Source: an uncultured Muribaculaceae bacterium (GTDB lineage Bacteria > Bacteroidota > Bacteroidia > Bacteroidales > Muribaculaceae). From it: DNA of 64,000 nt. The DNA lies in assembly GCA_910587915.1 (NCBI GenBank), contig CAJUOB010000011.1:1-64000 (forward strand). Reading direction: 5' to 3'. The position numbers and the translations under genes are program-made. Of this stretch, positions 1-9,154 are shown piece by piece (position 1 is the first letter of the stretch; every line of letters begins with the position of its first letter). The notes under the pieces are model-generated. The model saw nothing but the letters and a program-made list of their open reading frames with translations, searched no databases and had not been told where the DNA came from.

Positions 1-3
1 TTT

Positions 4-77
4 CGGGGCGTAGCGCAGTCCGGTAGCGCACCTGGTTTGGGACCAGGTGGTCGCAGGTTCGAATCCTGTCACCCCGA
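4..77 (+). tRNA. tRNA-Pro (anticodon TGG)
   Basis: The sequence folds as a cloverleaf of 74 nt without an encoded CCA. The acceptor stem pairs 4-10 with 70-76 with one C-A mismatch. The anticodon stem is CCTGG (31-35) with CCAGG (43-47), around the loop TTTGGGA, so the anticodon is TGG at 38-40. The T arm has the usual GGTTCGAATCC. It decodes proline CCN codons. A terminator follows directly. Confidence 0.97.
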
Positions 78-90
78 CTGGACAACAAAA

Positions 91-127
91 CCGAAGATTG
101 CATCCGGCAATCTTCGGTTTTATTTTT
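91..127 (+). terminator. Rho-independent terminator of tRNA-Pro
   Basis: An 11-bp perfect stem (91-101 with 107-117) closes a 5-nt loop and is followed by a T-rich run. It lies 14 nt after the tRNA and before the promoter of the lptF operon. Confidence 0.85.
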
Positions 128-163
128 CCATAAAGCTACACCAAACACTATCGGGCCACATTT

Positions 164-196
164 TTTGGGTCTTTCGGTGATTTGACGTATCTTTGC
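164..196 (+). promoter_or_regulatory. Bacteroidota-type promoter of the lptF-ribBA operon
   Basis: A TTTG -33 element at 164-167 is followed, after 20 bases, by TATCTTTGC at 188-196, which matches the TAnnTTTG -7 consensus of the Bacteroidota primary sigma factor. The start codon of the permease gene lies 26 nt further on. Confidence 0.75.
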
Positions 197-222
197 ATTC
201 CGATAGAATTCAATAGCGATAC

Positions 223-2058
223 ATGTTCAGGATGAAACGTCTTTATTCCTATATGCTGCAGCGGTTTTTACCGTTGCTGGCCATGACGTTTTTTATATGT
301 CTGTTCATCGTGCTGATGCAATTCCTGTGGAAATCCATCGACGATCTTGTCGGCAAGGGCCTTTCGGTAGGCATTATTGCCGAGCTATTCTTCTACGCCG
401 CCCTTTCCATGGTTCCCACAGCATTACCTCTGGCGGTACTGCTCGCATCACTGATGGTCTTCGGCAATCTGGGCGAGAAATTCGAGCTCACCGCCATGAA
501 AGCCTCCGGAATATCCCTTTTCCGCATCATGAGACCACTCATGATTTTCATGGCATTTCTGGCTGCCGGTGCCTTCTTTTTCCAGAACAACGTGCTCCCG
601 ATAGCCAAAACCAAGATGTGGACGCTCATGTTCTCTGTCCGTCAGAAGTCTCCCGAAGTAGAAATACCAGTAAGATCATTCTACGACCAGATACCGAATC
701 TCAACTTATACACCGAAAGCAAAAATCCGGAAACCGGCATGCTATATGGCATGATTATGTATGACCTCTCCCGAGGCTACGACAATACACGAGTCATTCT
801 CGCCGACTCCGGCCGCTTCAACTTCACCGAAGACAAAACCACTCTCTTCCTGCATCTGTATAGTGGCGAAATGTTCGAGAACATGCGCGACAACAGCATG
901 GGTGCGAGCTCATCGCGATATCTGCCATTCCGCCGCGAGCACTTCACCGACAAGCAGATATATTTCCCCTTCGATGCCAACTTCAACCGTCTCGACGAAG
1001 GTGGCATGCGCAGCCAGTACATAGGCCAGAACGCAAGCGAGCTCATGCACTCCATCGACTCTATCGGCCATGAGGTCGATTCGGTTGGCGCTATATATGC
1101 GCACGACATCCGCACACAGCCTTATTTCGGAATTGCTGCCCGTACAGAAGAAGCGCCCGACGGCTCGATACGGAACACCGTGCCTCGCACCGTGCAGATG
1201 TCCACTCCTCTAGACATAGACTCAATCTATCAGTCGCGCGGCCCGGGCATGGTCAAAAGTTATATAAATCAAGCCCTTGCAAAAGCTAAACGACAGAAGC
1301 AGGAATACCTGTACCGCAGCCTTACAATAGAAGAACAGGCCAAACTCATGCGCCGACACGACATCGAGCTGCAGCGTAAATTCACACTCTCCTTTGCCTG
1401 CATCATATTCTTCTTCATCGGCGCACCACTCGGGGCCATCATAAAGAAAGGTGGGCTCGGCACACCGCTGGTAATATCGGTTCTCCTGTTCATCGTCTAC
1501 TTCCTTATCGATAACATCGGCTACAAAATGGCCCGCGACGGCAAAGTCGATGTATGGGAAGGCATTTGGCTCAGCTCCCTCGCACTTCTACCTCTGGGTA
1601 TCTTCTTCACCTACAAAGCGGTGGGCGATTCAGCTGTATTCAATGTCGACGCATACAAGAACTTCTTCCGACAAATCGCCGGACGCACCATTCCTCGCGA
1701 CCTCACTCTAAAGGAAGTACGCATGGTCGACGTCGAGAAAGACCGCGCCATCGAACAGTTGCTCGGCTTCCTCGACGTAACAGATGCCGAAATCAACCGC
1801 CTCGGGCACACTGGCAAAATCAAAAAACTTTTTGCCCCCGGACTCCCCGTGGACATGCGTCTGCAACTCAATCAGCTTGTCGATTATCTCTCCAACAGCA
1901 CAGATATCTATACAATCAATCTGCTCAATCAATATCCCTTCAAGCCGACCGTGCGCAATCTCACTTCAATACGCGCTACCACACTCTCTCTTCTCGATCG
2001 GATGGGATACAAACAGCAGGAAACCTCTAATGAAACACAAGAAAGTTCCGAATCATGA
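223..2058 (+). CDS. LptF/LptG family lipopolysaccharide export permease
   Basis: Inner-membrane permease of the YjgP/YjgQ (LptF/LptG) family, which with LptB extracts lipopolysaccharide from the inner membrane and passes it to LptC/LptA. Hydrophobic segments lie at about residues 15-40, 50-80 and 100-125 and again at about 385-455, with a large periplasmic region between them, as expected. At 611 residues it is longer than the proteobacterial proteins because of extra sequence in the periplasmic part and a soluble C-terminal tail of about 150 residues, common in Bacteroidales homologues. A second in-frame ATG nine bases on is an equal start candidate. The stop overlaps the start of ribBA as ATGA. 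LptF cannot be separated from LptG by sequence reading alone. Confidence 0.9.
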   Translation: MFRMKRLYSYMLQRFLPLLAMTFFICLFIVLMQFLWKSIDDLVGKGLSVGIIAELFFYAALSMVPTALPLAVLLASLMVFGNLGEKFELTAMKASGISLFRIMRPLMIFMAFLAAGAFFFQNNVLPIAKTKMWTLMFSVRQKSPEVEIPVRSFYDQIPNLNLYTESKNPETGMLYGMIMYDLSRGYDNTRVILADSGRFNFTEDKTTLFLHLYSGEMFENMRDNSMGASSSRYLPFRREHFTDKQIYFPFDANFNRLDEGGMRSQYIGQNASELMHSIDSIGHEVDSVGAIYAHDIRTQPYFGIAARTEEAPDGSIRNTVPRTVQMSTPLDIDSIYQSRGPGMVKSYINQALAKAKRQKQEYLYRSLTIEEQAKLMRRHDIELQRKFTLSFACIIFFFIGAPLGAIIKKGGLGTPLVISVLLFIVYFLIDNIGYKMARDGKVDVWEGIWLSSLALLPLGIFFTYKAVGDSAVFNVDAYKNFFRQIAGRTIPRDLTLKEVRMVDVEKDRAIEQLLGFLDVTDAEINRLGHTGKIKKLFAPGLPVDMRLQLNQLVDYLSNSTDIYTINLLNQYPFKPTVRNLTSIRATTLSLLDRMGYKQQETSNETQESSES

Positions 2059-3272
2059 ACGAAAAAATAAAGCTCGACAGCATTGAGGAAGCCATCGAAG
2101 ACTTCCGCCAAGGCAAAATGGTGATTGTGGTTGACGATGAGGACCGCGAGAATGAAGGCGACCTCATTGTAGCAGCCGAAAAAATCACACCCGAACAAGT
2201 CAACTTCATGCTCAAGAACGCCCGCGGCGTCCTGTGCGTGCCCCTCACCATTTCGAGATGTCGCGAACTCGAACTCAATCATCAGGTCGAGCAGAACACT
2301 TCCATGCTCGGCACACCATTCACCATAACAGTCGATAAACTCGAAGGCTGCTCTACAGGAGTGAGCATCGAGGACCGCTGCGCTACAATCCGCGCACTCG
2401 CCGACCCCGACTCCGTGCCCGAAACTTTCGGCCGTCCGGGACACATCAACCCCCTGTACGCCCAGGATGCCGGTGTTCTACGCCGTAGCGGCCACACCGA
2501 AGCAGCCGTCGACCTCGCTCGCCTGGCCGGATTGCAGCCCGCTGCCGCCCTCATGGAAATAATGAGCGACGACGGATCGATGGCACGCTTGCCCGAACTT
2601 CGCCGCAAAGCCGACGAATGGGGCATGAAACTGGTATCCATCCGCGACCTCATTGCATATCGCCTCGCTTCGGAGCAACTTGTCGAACAAGGTGTAGAAG
2701 TCGACATGCCCACAGCTTACGGCCATTTCCGCCTCATCCCCTTCCGCCAGAAAAGCAACGGCCTCGAGCATATCGCTATCATCAAAGGCGACGTCACCAC
2801 CGACGACCCCGTCCTCGTACGAGTACACTCATCTTGCGCCACCGGCGATATTTTCGCATCCAAGCGCTGCGACTGCGGTGAGCAGCTACATAAAGCCATG
2901 CAGATGATCGAGAAAGAAGGACGTGGCGCCGTGATATATCTCAATCAGGAAGGACGTGGAATAGGCCTCATGGACAAAATACGTGCCTACAAACTTCAGG
3001 AAGAAGGACTCGATACTGTCGAAGCCAACATTCATCTGGGCCACGACGCCGACGAGCGCGATTACGGCGTAGGCGCACAGATCCTAAACCTGCTCGGAAT
3101 CCACAAAATGCGACTCATGACAAATAATCCCGTGAAGCGCATCGGACTCGAAGGCTACGGACTCGAAATCGTAGAAAATGTACCCATCGAAGTAGAGCCC
3201 AACCCCTACAACCTTCGCTACATGCACACCAAGAAGGAGCGCATGGACCACAACCTCAAACTTGTGGAATGA
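2055..3272 (+). CDS. ribBA: RibBA: 3,4-dihydroxy-2-butanone-4-phosphate synthase / GTP cyclohydrolase II
   Basis: Bifunctional riboflavin enzyme. The N-terminal half (about residues 1-205) is RibB, which turns ribulose 5-phosphate into dihydroxybutanone phosphate; the acidic motif DDEDRENEGD binds the metal. The C-terminal half (about 206-405) is RibA, GTP cyclohydrolase II, with the zinc cysteines in SSCATGD and KRCDCGEQL and the catalytic motif EGRGIGL. Both halves feed the lumazine precursor into FMN and FAD synthesis. The length of 405 residues is normal for the fusion. It is translationally coupled at both ends: its start overlaps the permease stop and its stop overlaps the next start, both as ATGA. 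Confidence 0.97.
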   Translation: MNEKIKLDSIEEAIEDFRQGKMVIVVDDEDRENEGDLIVAAEKITPEQVNFMLKNARGVLCVPLTISRCRELELNHQVEQNTSMLGTPFTITVDKLEGCSTGVSIEDRCATIRALADPDSVPETFGRPGHINPLYAQDAGVLRRSGHTEAAVDLARLAGLQPAAALMEIMSDDGSMARLPELRRKADEWGMKLVSIRDLIAYRLASEQLVEQGVEVDMPTAYGHFRLIPFRQKSNGLEHIAIIKGDVTTDDPVLVRVHSSCATGDIFASKRCDCGEQLHKAMQMIEKEGRGAVIYLNQEGRGIGLMDKIRAYKLQEEGLDTVEANIHLGHDADERDYGVGAQILNLLGIHKMRLMTNNPVKRIGLEGYGLEIVENVPIEVEPNPYNLRYMHTKKERMDHNLKLVE

Positions 3273-3826
3273 AAGCAGATGAAGCACTTAGGCAGTCGGG
3301 CGAAGACACTGCCCGACATGCCGAACGTCTGCGCACGGCAAGCGAGAATCGCCCGGCGATAGCACGCGACCTCCTCATGGCCTCGGCCGCCCACATACAC
3401 CATCTCGAAGCGGCCGGCATGGGACCCGACGCTGTCGCCACAGGTGTAATGACACTCCTCACCGTTCTGCATCACAGAATCAACCCTGAGGATATAGCCG
3501 ACGTATACACCGCGTATCTTCAGGACCTGTTTCTACTATCGTTGCGTGTATGCCAAGGCGGATGCCCCGATGAGGACGCTGCCAGCCACCTTATGGAAAT
3601 ATGCATGCGGCTCGGCGCCCTATGCATGGCAACTTTCCATACTCTTGAATGTAAAATAGCAGAAGTCAAAGTACTTGCCGAACGAAATACAGCCATAGAA
3701 ACCATGTTTGCCGGCGCTCCGGTCGATTTCTACACATTTCAAGACAAGCCCATAATCGCACAAAGCGCAATCGACATCCTCTCCGACGCGGCTGCACGCC
3801 TTGCATCCATCGGACTCGTCGAATAA
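3269..3826 (+). CDS. hypothetical protein, third gene of the lptF-ribBA operon
   Basis: A 185-residue soluble protein that I do not recognise. It looks mostly helical, with an alanine-rich N-terminal half and three cysteines near the centre (residues about 95-118). No signal peptide or membrane segment is visible and no catalytic motif stands out. The start overlaps the ribBA stop as ATGA, so it is very likely translated with ribBA; codon use is like its neighbours. Its reality is supported by this coupling and by the continuous frame; its function is unknown. Confidence 0.75.
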   Translation: MKADEALRQSGEDTARHAERLRTASENRPAIARDLLMASAAHIHHLEAAGMGPDAVATGVMTLLTVLHHRINPEDIADVYTAYLQDLFLLSLRVCQGGCPDEDAASHLMEICMRLGALCMATFHTLECKIAEVKVLAERNTAIETMFAGAPVDFYTFQDKPIIAQSAIDILSDAAARLASIGLVE

Positions 3827-3861
3827 ACTACCCTCCTGAAATAACAGGCATCTAACGATCT

Positions 3862-3892
3862 GGCTATATCGCTTGTCAACAGCGATATAGCC
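3862..3892. terminator. Hairpin between convergent genes, probable bidirectional terminator
   Basis: A perfect 12-bp stem (3862-3873 with 3881-3892) around a 7-nt loop lies between the ends of two convergent operons. There is no clear T-run on either side, so termination is an inference from position. Confidence 0.45.
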
Positions 3893-4004
3893 CGATTGCT
3901 ATGCGATATTCCCAATCTATTTATCGAATAAATACGGCTCAAAGCCACAAAACCTAAGCCAATACCAATTAAGACCGGGTCTTTCTATTTCTATACGTTT
4001 CTAT

Positions 4005-4646
4005 CTATTTTCGGTTGCAAAAACTTACCAGATGCTTGTATAATGCGTGTAGAGGCAAGCCCATCACATTGTAGAAGCAGCCATCTATACCCTTTATACC
4101 GACAGCTCCTATCCATTCCTGAACACCATAGGCACCCGCCTTATCGAACGGGCGGAAACGGTCCACATATTCTTCTATCTCCTTATGGGTCAACTCACCA
4201 AAATGAACCGAAGTAGACTCGCTGAACACATCTCGGCGGCAATTGTTAGCGCTCAGGGCAACCCCGGTCACCACAGTATGGGTGCGGCCCGACAGACGAC
4301 CGATCATATCGATAGCATCCTCGCGCGAGTGGGGTTTGCCATATATATGCCCATCAAGAATCACTACAGTATCCGCCGTAATAAGCAACTCATTATCGGC
4401 AAGAGTTACATCGTGTGCACGCGCCTTTGCCACAGCTATATACGCAGGCACCTCTTCGGGTGCAAGAGTGTGGGGATACGACTCATCCACATCAATGTTA
4501 TCCGCTATCGCAAACGACGGCAGAATCATCTGCAGCAATTGCCTGCGTCTGGGCGAATTTGAAGCCAAAAGCACTATGTCACAGAATTCCGGCGAAGGGA
4601 AAGGGGGAAGAATTGCAGACATTTCCATATCACCATCCATATGCAT
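4005..4646 (-). CDS. maf: Maf family nucleotide pyrophosphatase
   Basis: Maf/YhdE-type house-cleaning nucleotide pyrophosphatase, which hydrolyses dTTP/UTP or modified nucleotides. The signature LLASNSPRRRQLL lies near residues 26-38, followed by the DES motif and the ITADTVV segment containing the catalytic aspartate, and later GRTHTVVTGV and DKAGAYGVQ, all typical of the family. The length is normal (about 190-200 residues) if translation begins at one of the internal methionines M7 or M9 rather than at the first. The longest form overlaps the end of kdsC by 17 nt, so the two are probably coupled. Confidence 0.92.
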   Translation of the reverse strand: MHMDGDMEMSAILPPFPSPEFCDIVLLASNSPRRRQLLQMILPSFAIADNIDVDESYPHTLAPEEVPAYIAVAKARAHDVTLADNELLITADTVVILDGHIYGKPHSREDAIDMIGRLSGRTHTVVTGVALSANNCRRDVFSESTSVHFGELTHKEIEEYVDRFRPFDKAGAYGVQEWIGAVGIKGIDGCFYNVMGLPLHALYKHLVSFCNRK

Positions 4647-5160
4647 GTGTATCGACCATCCACAGGCCTTTCACCTTGAGAATCTCCTCAAGCAACTCGC
4701 GGGCAACGCCATAGCCGCCATCAGCGGTGGTCACATATACAGCAGCGGCTTTTACCTCAGCCGCTCCGTCGCGGGGAGCCACCGATAGGCCCACGCCCGA
4801 CATAGGAGGAAGATCGGGAATATCATCACCGACATATGCAACTTCCTCGGGAGCATAACCGTTACGCGCCATCCAATCCTTGAGTATTGGCAATTTAGCC
4901 TTGCAATTCATGAAAATATCACTCATGCCAATGAGCTTGAAGCGCTCCTCTACCCTACGGTCATTTCCGCCAGATATGATAGCAAGGTGCAATCCGCCTT
5001 TCACAGCCTGCACCATAGCATAACCATCCTTTAGGTTTGCCATGCGCTGTGGAATACCATCGGCCGAAAGAGGAACTGTTGTAGGCGACAGAACACCGTC
5101 CACATCGAAAACCACAGCCTTGATTTTATTCAGATCATAATTTATCTTGCTCATCTGCAA
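4630..5160 (-). CDS. kdsC: KdsC-type 3-deoxy-D-manno-octulosonate 8-phosphate phosphatase
   Basis: HAD-superfamily phosphatase of the tetrameric KdsC type that releases Kdo from Kdo-8-phosphate, the last step before CMP-Kdo activation in lipid A core synthesis. Motif I is DVDGVLS (D19 and D21), motif II is the serine in AIISGG, and motif III with GDDIPDLPPM is near the C-terminal third. There is no cap domain, which fits the family. A second ATG two codons in is possible. It overlaps both neighbours slightly. Kdo transferase (waaA) is elsewhere in the window. Confidence 0.9.
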   Translation of the reverse strand: MQMSKINYDLNKIKAVVFDVDGVLSPTTVPLSADGIPQRMANLKDGYAMVQAVKGGLHLAIISGGNDRRVEERFKLIGMSDIFMNCKAKLPILKDWMARNGYAPEEVAYVGDDIPDLPPMSGVGLSVAPRDGAAEVKAAAVYVTTADGGYGVARELLEEILKVKGLWMVDTHAYGW

Positions 5161-5953
5161 TATTATGTTTTTTCATTATCAAATTAGAAATCGCCCTGTA
5201 CACTTCTCTATACTCCGGCGCCACGGTATTGCATTGGCTGCGCATCACCTCCATATCGCCTCGTACAGCCGGACCTGTCTGAGCCGCAAAAGAGCCTATC
5301 GCCCCGGCTTTGGCAATAGTCAGCCTCAGCAGAGGTTCCGCAACTTCGGCAGGGTATCCCGCCGCAGCCAACTCCTCATCTACCACACCAAGGATAGCGT
5401 TCACAAAATTATTGGTGAACACACCGGCTATATGCAGGTGACGGCGGCGTTGCTCATCGGAGTCGTACACATGCCGCGATATCGACATCGCAAGATGGCG
5501 CGCAAGAGCATAATCTTCCGCGAAAGCAGTTTCTATAAATACAGGGACCTCGGCCATATCCACATCGAAGCCCTTTGTAAAACTCTGGAATGGATAGAGA
5601 ATGCCGGTACGCGGGCTTATAGGCTCAAGACACGATTTATCGAGTGTTCCCGAAGTGTGCAGCACCAGCACAGAGTCTCCTATATTCCCTATCTGCCTCA
5701 CTACATCGGCAGCAGCACGATCGGCCACAGACACCACTATGACATCTGCCCCACAATCCGCAATCGAGGAATATCCGCATGCTTGTACCGTCTCGCCACA
5801 ACGGCGTGCCAAGGCTTCAGCATTCTCTCGGCAACGACTTGCTATCGCCACAAGATCGCAATCGGGAGCAGCCGCAAATGCGCATGCCAGATGCGACGCC
5901 ACATTTCCCGAACCGGCTATAGCAATTCTCAATCTACCTGAGCCTGATTCCAT
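5135..5953 (-). CDS. Rossmann-like / DUF2520 domain protein
   Basis: An NAD(P)-binding protein with an N-terminal Rossmann fold (IAIAGSGNVASHLA, residues about 10-24 of this start) followed by a helical C-terminal domain of the DUF2520 type. The family resembles NADP-dependent F420 or ketopantoate reductases but its reaction is not established. I chose the internal methionine at 5953 because it places the glycine-rich loop at the normal distance from the N-terminus; a start at 5977 is also open. The gene overlaps both kdsC and the nitroreductase, consistent with a tightly packed operon. Confidence 0.85.
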   Translation of the reverse strand: MESGSGRLRIAIAGSGNVASHLACAFAAAPDCDLVAIASRCRENAEALARRCGETVQACGYSSIADCGADVIVVSVADRAAADVVRQIGNIGDSVLVLHTSGTLDKSCLEPISPRTGILYPFQSFTKGFDVDMAEVPVFIETAFAEDYALARHLAMSISRHVYDSDEQRRRHLHIAGVFTNNFVNAILGVVDEELAAAGYPAEVAEPLLRLTIAKAGAIGSFAAQTGPAVRGDMEVMRSQCNTVAPEYREVYRAISNLIMKKHNIADEQDKL

Positions 5954-6474
5954 GCGCCGATGTGCACTTTTTCCCAAAGCAATTTTTCAGGATTGACAGG
6001 GCGGCGGGTCTCATCGGGGTAGCCGAAAGTCATTATACATTCCACCACCATATCGTCGGGTATTCCGAGTGTTTCGCGTACTATATTCTCCGAAGGCTCG
6101 CCATCGGCAGCGAATCGGCCACGAACCTGCACCCAGCAGGATCCAATACCGAGATCTGCTGCCTGAAGATGCATCAAGGTTCCGGCTACCGTAGCGTCCT
6201 CGATATAAGCTTCGCTGAGAGTCGGATCGGTGCATATCACCACGGCTAAACGCGCATTTTTCACCGATGCTGCATAGTTCGGTTTGCATTCAGCCAAGCG
6301 TGCAAGCACATCAGGATTTTCGACAGCAACAAACTGCCAGGAACGAGCATTTTTCGATGAAGGGGCCAATAGACCGGCTTCGAGTATTGTCTTCACATGC
6401 TCGGCATCTATCGGCTTATCGGTATATCGACGTATACTGTGTCGTATAAGAAGGAGATCTCTCAAGTTTTCCAT
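5929..6474 (-). CDS. Nitroreductase family protein
   Basis: FMN-dependent NAD(P)H nitroreductase-like oxidoreductase. The N-terminus has the family pattern RHSIRRYTDKPI, followed by GLLAPSSKNARSWQF and the later segment LGIGSCWVQVRGRF. The length of about 181 residues matches the small single-domain class. A start three codons upstream (6483) is possible. The physiological substrate cannot be read from the sequence. First gene of the reverse cluster with DUF2520, kdsC and maf. Confidence 0.9.
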   Translation of the reverse strand: MENLRDLLLIRHSIRRYTDKPIDAEHVKTILEAGLLAPSSKNARSWQFVAVENPDVLARLAECKPNYAASVKNARLAVVICTDPTLSEAYIEDATVAGTLMHLQAADLGIGSCWVQVRGRFAADGEPSENIVRETLGIPDDMVVECIMTFGYPDETRRPVNPEKLLWEKVHIGAWNQAQVD

Positions 6475-6556
6475 AATCAGCATTTTATATAGGTATCCGT
6501 GCGTGTCGGACTCAAAATTGAATAGTACATTTCCCCCTCATGCGTTGCCACAGCAA

Positions 6557-7543
6557 TCAATTGCGGCAAATCCATGCGGTTGGAAACCGTTTTGTAAGTC
6601 CGGTTCTATCGGCTACGGCTTTTGTCGAGGCAAACGACTCGCCCGAGGCGGCATATACACGATAGCGACCCTCTGTCTCAAGAACACCCAAGCGCAGCGA
6701 ATCGGGATATGCCGATATAAACTTACGGGCTTCAGAATCGGAAGCAAGCGACGCCACCACGAGGAAATAACGGTCGCTGTCGGGAGCTGGTTCAGCCACG
6801 GCAGCTTTTCGCTGTCTCTCGGCCTCAGGGTCGACCACGCTCATTCCATCTGCAGGAGTATTGAGTATCAGCAGCAGAGCTTTATCAGGAGCTGACTGCT
6901 CCACAGGAGCCGACTGGCTCTGAAAATCGATTCTCTCTATACCGAAGGTTGCCATCTGAGGTTCAGAAGCCGACTTGCGCGGAAGCTGGGAAGCCACAAA
7001 AGCAATAAGAGCAAGTAGCGCTATGGCCGCAGCACTCGAAGCCGTGCGCTGCAGAGACTGCATGAAGACGTTGCGCTGTTTTTCATGACGTTCAACCCCT
7101 TCATCAGCAATCTCAGAGCCAGCAGAGGCAACTGCCAATGGTTCAACCGGGGCAAGCCACGACAGAGCATTAGCTTTTTTAAACCGTGATGATTCCTCGA
7201 ACACGATTCCTCCGAGAGCCGGAGCTGCCGACAGAACTCCGCAATCTCCGACAACGACATCGAGACCTGCCTCAAGTCGATTCTTTATCTCGGCAACATC
7301 ATCTGCTATTCGGCCGCGACTGGTTTCAACGCTGCATGCAAGACTACGTGCAAGAGAAACAGCAAGAAGATTATCATCGGAATCGCAGCCATGCACGAAC
7401 ACCACATGCTCGGAAGGAGGCAGCAAAGCCTCTCCTTCAAACCGTGCACTACTATAACACCGCCGGAATACACCAAGCCCGGGCACGGCAACAGTGTCGC
7501 ACTCACGGAGTAAATGGCTGATATGACGGATAGTTGTGTTCAT
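6557..7543 (-). CDS. HU/CCDC81-like and SPOR domain membrane protein
   Basis: A 328-residue protein built as in Bacteroidota HU-CCDC81-SPOR proteins: an N-terminal HU-like domain (about 1-60; it contains VPGLGVF), a second similar domain (about 60-125; GLDVVVGDCGVL), a linker, one membrane helix at about residues 170-187 (AAAIALLALIAFVASQL), and a periplasmic SPOR domain at the C-terminus (about 255-328; YFLVVASLASDSEARKF). SPOR domains bind denuded peptidoglycan glycans, so a role at the division septum or cell wall is likely. A -7 element lies 40 nt upstream. Confidence 0.85.
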   Translation of the reverse strand: MNTTIRHISHLLRECDTVAVPGLGVFRRCYSSARFEGEALLPPSEHVVFVHGCDSDDNLLAVSLARSLACSVETSRGRIADDVAEIKNRLEAGLDVVVGDCGVLSAAPALGGIVFEESSRFKKANALSWLAPVEPLAVASAGSEIADEGVERHEKQRNVFMQSLQRTASSAAAIALLALIAFVASQLPRKSASEPQMATFGIERIDFQSQSAPVEQSAPDKALLLILNTPADGMSVVDPEAERQRKAAVAEPAPDSDRYFLVVASLASDSEARKFISAYPDSLRLGVLETEGRYRVYAASGESFASTKAVADRTGLTKRFPTAWICRN

Positions 7544-7582
7544 TTTAGCATGACAAAAACTTTGCCACTGGCAAATTTCATT

Positions 7583-7591
7583 GCAAAGTTA
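7583..7591 (-). promoter_or_regulatory. -7 promoter element of the HU-SPOR gene
   Basis: TAACTTTGC on the reverse strand matches TAnnTTTG and lies 40 nt upstream of the start codon. No good -33 TTTG is seen at the normal distance, so support is partial. Confidence 0.45.
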
Positions 7592-7670
7592 GCACTTTTT
7601 TCCCTTTCTCACACACTCACAACCGATAAATTTAACACAGATGTAACATTGACTTCAAGCCACGTGCGGA

Positions 7671-9026
7671 TTAATTGAAAGCACCCGGAGTAATCTTGCC
7701 CTCGAAAGCACCACGCTCTTTAAGAATGCGCACAAAATCGGCTGCATCTTTCGGGCGTGGAGCTTCGCCGAACGATGAATGAGCCTTTTTATTGGATGTG
7801 CCGAGCATCCAATCCACAAATACCGATTTCTCCAGCATATAAGGCACATATGAGTCGCCGACAGGTACAAAAGCCTCATAGAGAGGGAGTGGAGCCTCTT
7901 TCGGTTCAGGAAATTTCCACACAAAAACCTTTTTACCATCAATTTCGACCACCTCTACACTTATGTCGGAGTCCTTGAACGGGCTGCGAAGACCACGCCG
8001 ACGTAGACTGACCGTATTGATAAATTCGGGTGATGCCAATACACTCTCTTCATCGCTCCCTACCTTCACCATATATCCGAACCCGGCAAGCCATTGGAAG
8101 CAAAACTGATACGGTGTCACCACCTGCAGCGGCGTCGTAAGCATATCATAAAACTCAGTAGCCTGCGCCCTTATCTCATCCTCTACTCCTGCTTTATCTT
8201 TCAACTCACGGAATATATCTACAGCCCGAACGGAATCGCCGGTTTCCGACGACACTATGGCGATGTTCAGTTTCACCAAGTCGTCATCCGGACGGATTCT
8301 GGATGCTTCTTCCAGATATTTCAATGCACCGGCATAATCATCTTTATGCAAACGCACTACTCCAATCAGATTCAACATCCTGATATCTTCCGGGAAAACC
8401 GACAAGTATTTACCCGCTATCGAATCGATATAACCACTGTCACCGGAATTGGCAAACTCATCCCACAACCCGCATGCATACTCATAGCATGCATCAGCGA
8501 TAATCACACGCGCAGAATCCGGCGATAGCAGATTATCTTTAAACGACCATGAGCCATTTTCCTCTGTCTGGCACAGTATACCCAACACCGCATCGTAAAC
8601 ATCACTCGCATTGTTGGCCATAACACCGGCGGAAGCTTTGCCAAAACGAAGATCAAGACGATTCGGAAGCGCTAAAATACCCCTGTCGATTTCCCGAATA
8701 GCCAAGTCATAGAGCGAATCATTCCATACACGACGGCTACCCAGTCTCCCTACGGTAGTCGAATCGGATCCGGTCACGACCCACTCACCCTCACTCGCCT
8801 CTCCACCGTCAATATAAATTTCCTCATGATGCGCTTTGTTAAAATAGTAATTGAACCGCGCCACATGCAATTCTGGGTCATCAGGCGAAGACTTTTCCCA
8901 TAATTGCAGCACACTGTCCGCCTGTTCAAGACATCCATCCATCAGCCATGCATTGAATGTCGATTCATACTCCGATGCAAATGCAAGCGATGCACAACCC
9001 AAAATAAGTAGCAATAGTTTTTTCAT
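7671..9026 (-). CDS. Exported TPR-repeat protein
   Basis: A 451-residue protein starting with a signal peptide (MKKLLLLILGCASLAFASE). I chose this start over one nine codons earlier because it places the signal peptide at the N-terminus and fits the promoter upstream. TPR-like helical pairs are seen at about residues 20-60, 115-135 and especially 200-265 (the repeat with DDYAGALKYLEEASRIRPDD). The C-terminal 150 residues look like a separate domain with mixed strands and helices. Bacteroidales have many exported TPR proteins of unknown role; probably a periplasmic scaffold. It has its own promoter and faces lplA. Confidence 0.8.
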   Translation of the reverse strand: MKKLLLLILGCASLAFASEYESTFNAWLMDGCLEQADSVLQLWEKSSPDDPELHVARFNYYFNKAHHEEIYIDGGEASEGEWVVTGSDSTTVGRLGSRRVWNDSLYDLAIREIDRGILALPNRLDLRFGKASAGVMANNASDVYDAVLGILCQTEENGSWSFKDNLLSPDSARVIIADACYEYACGLWDEFANSGDSGYIDSIAGKYLSVFPEDIRMLNLIGVVRLHKDDYAGALKYLEEASRIRPDDDLVKLNIAIVSSETGDSVRAVDIFRELKDKAGVEDEIRAQATEFYDMLTTPLQVVTPYQFCFQWLAGFGYMVKVGSDEESVLASPEFINTVSLRRRGLRSPFKDSDISVEVVEIDGKKVFVWKFPEPKEAPLPLYEAFVPVGDSYVPYMLEKSVFVDWMLGTSNKKAHSSFGEAPRPKDAADFVRILKERGAFEGKITPGAFN

Positions 9027-9049
9027 AGACTCACAATTAATTAAGGTGC

Positions 9050-9083
9050 TCAAATATACTTATTTTATTTTATTGTGCAAAAA
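9050..9083 (-). promoter_or_regulatory. Bacteroidota-type promoter of the TPR gene
   Basis: On the reverse strand TTTTTG (9083-9078), 19 bases, then TATATTTGA (9058-9050). It lies 24 nt upstream of the chosen start and supports that choice. It is back to back with the lplA promoter. Confidence 0.7.
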
Positions 9084-9097
9084 GTGCATCAAAAAAA

Positions 9098-9128
9098 TTG
9101 CGGGTTTAGGCGATATTCCCTATATTTG
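9098..9128 (+). promoter_or_regulatory. Bacteroidota-type promoter of the lplA-gcv operon
   Basis: TTG at 9098-9100, 20 bases, then TATATTTG at 9121-9128, 26 nt ahead of the lplA start. It is divergent from the TPR promoter, only 14 nt away, so one regulator could affect both. Confidence 0.7.
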
Positions 9129-9154
9129 GGCACAAGAAAAACCTTAAATCGAAA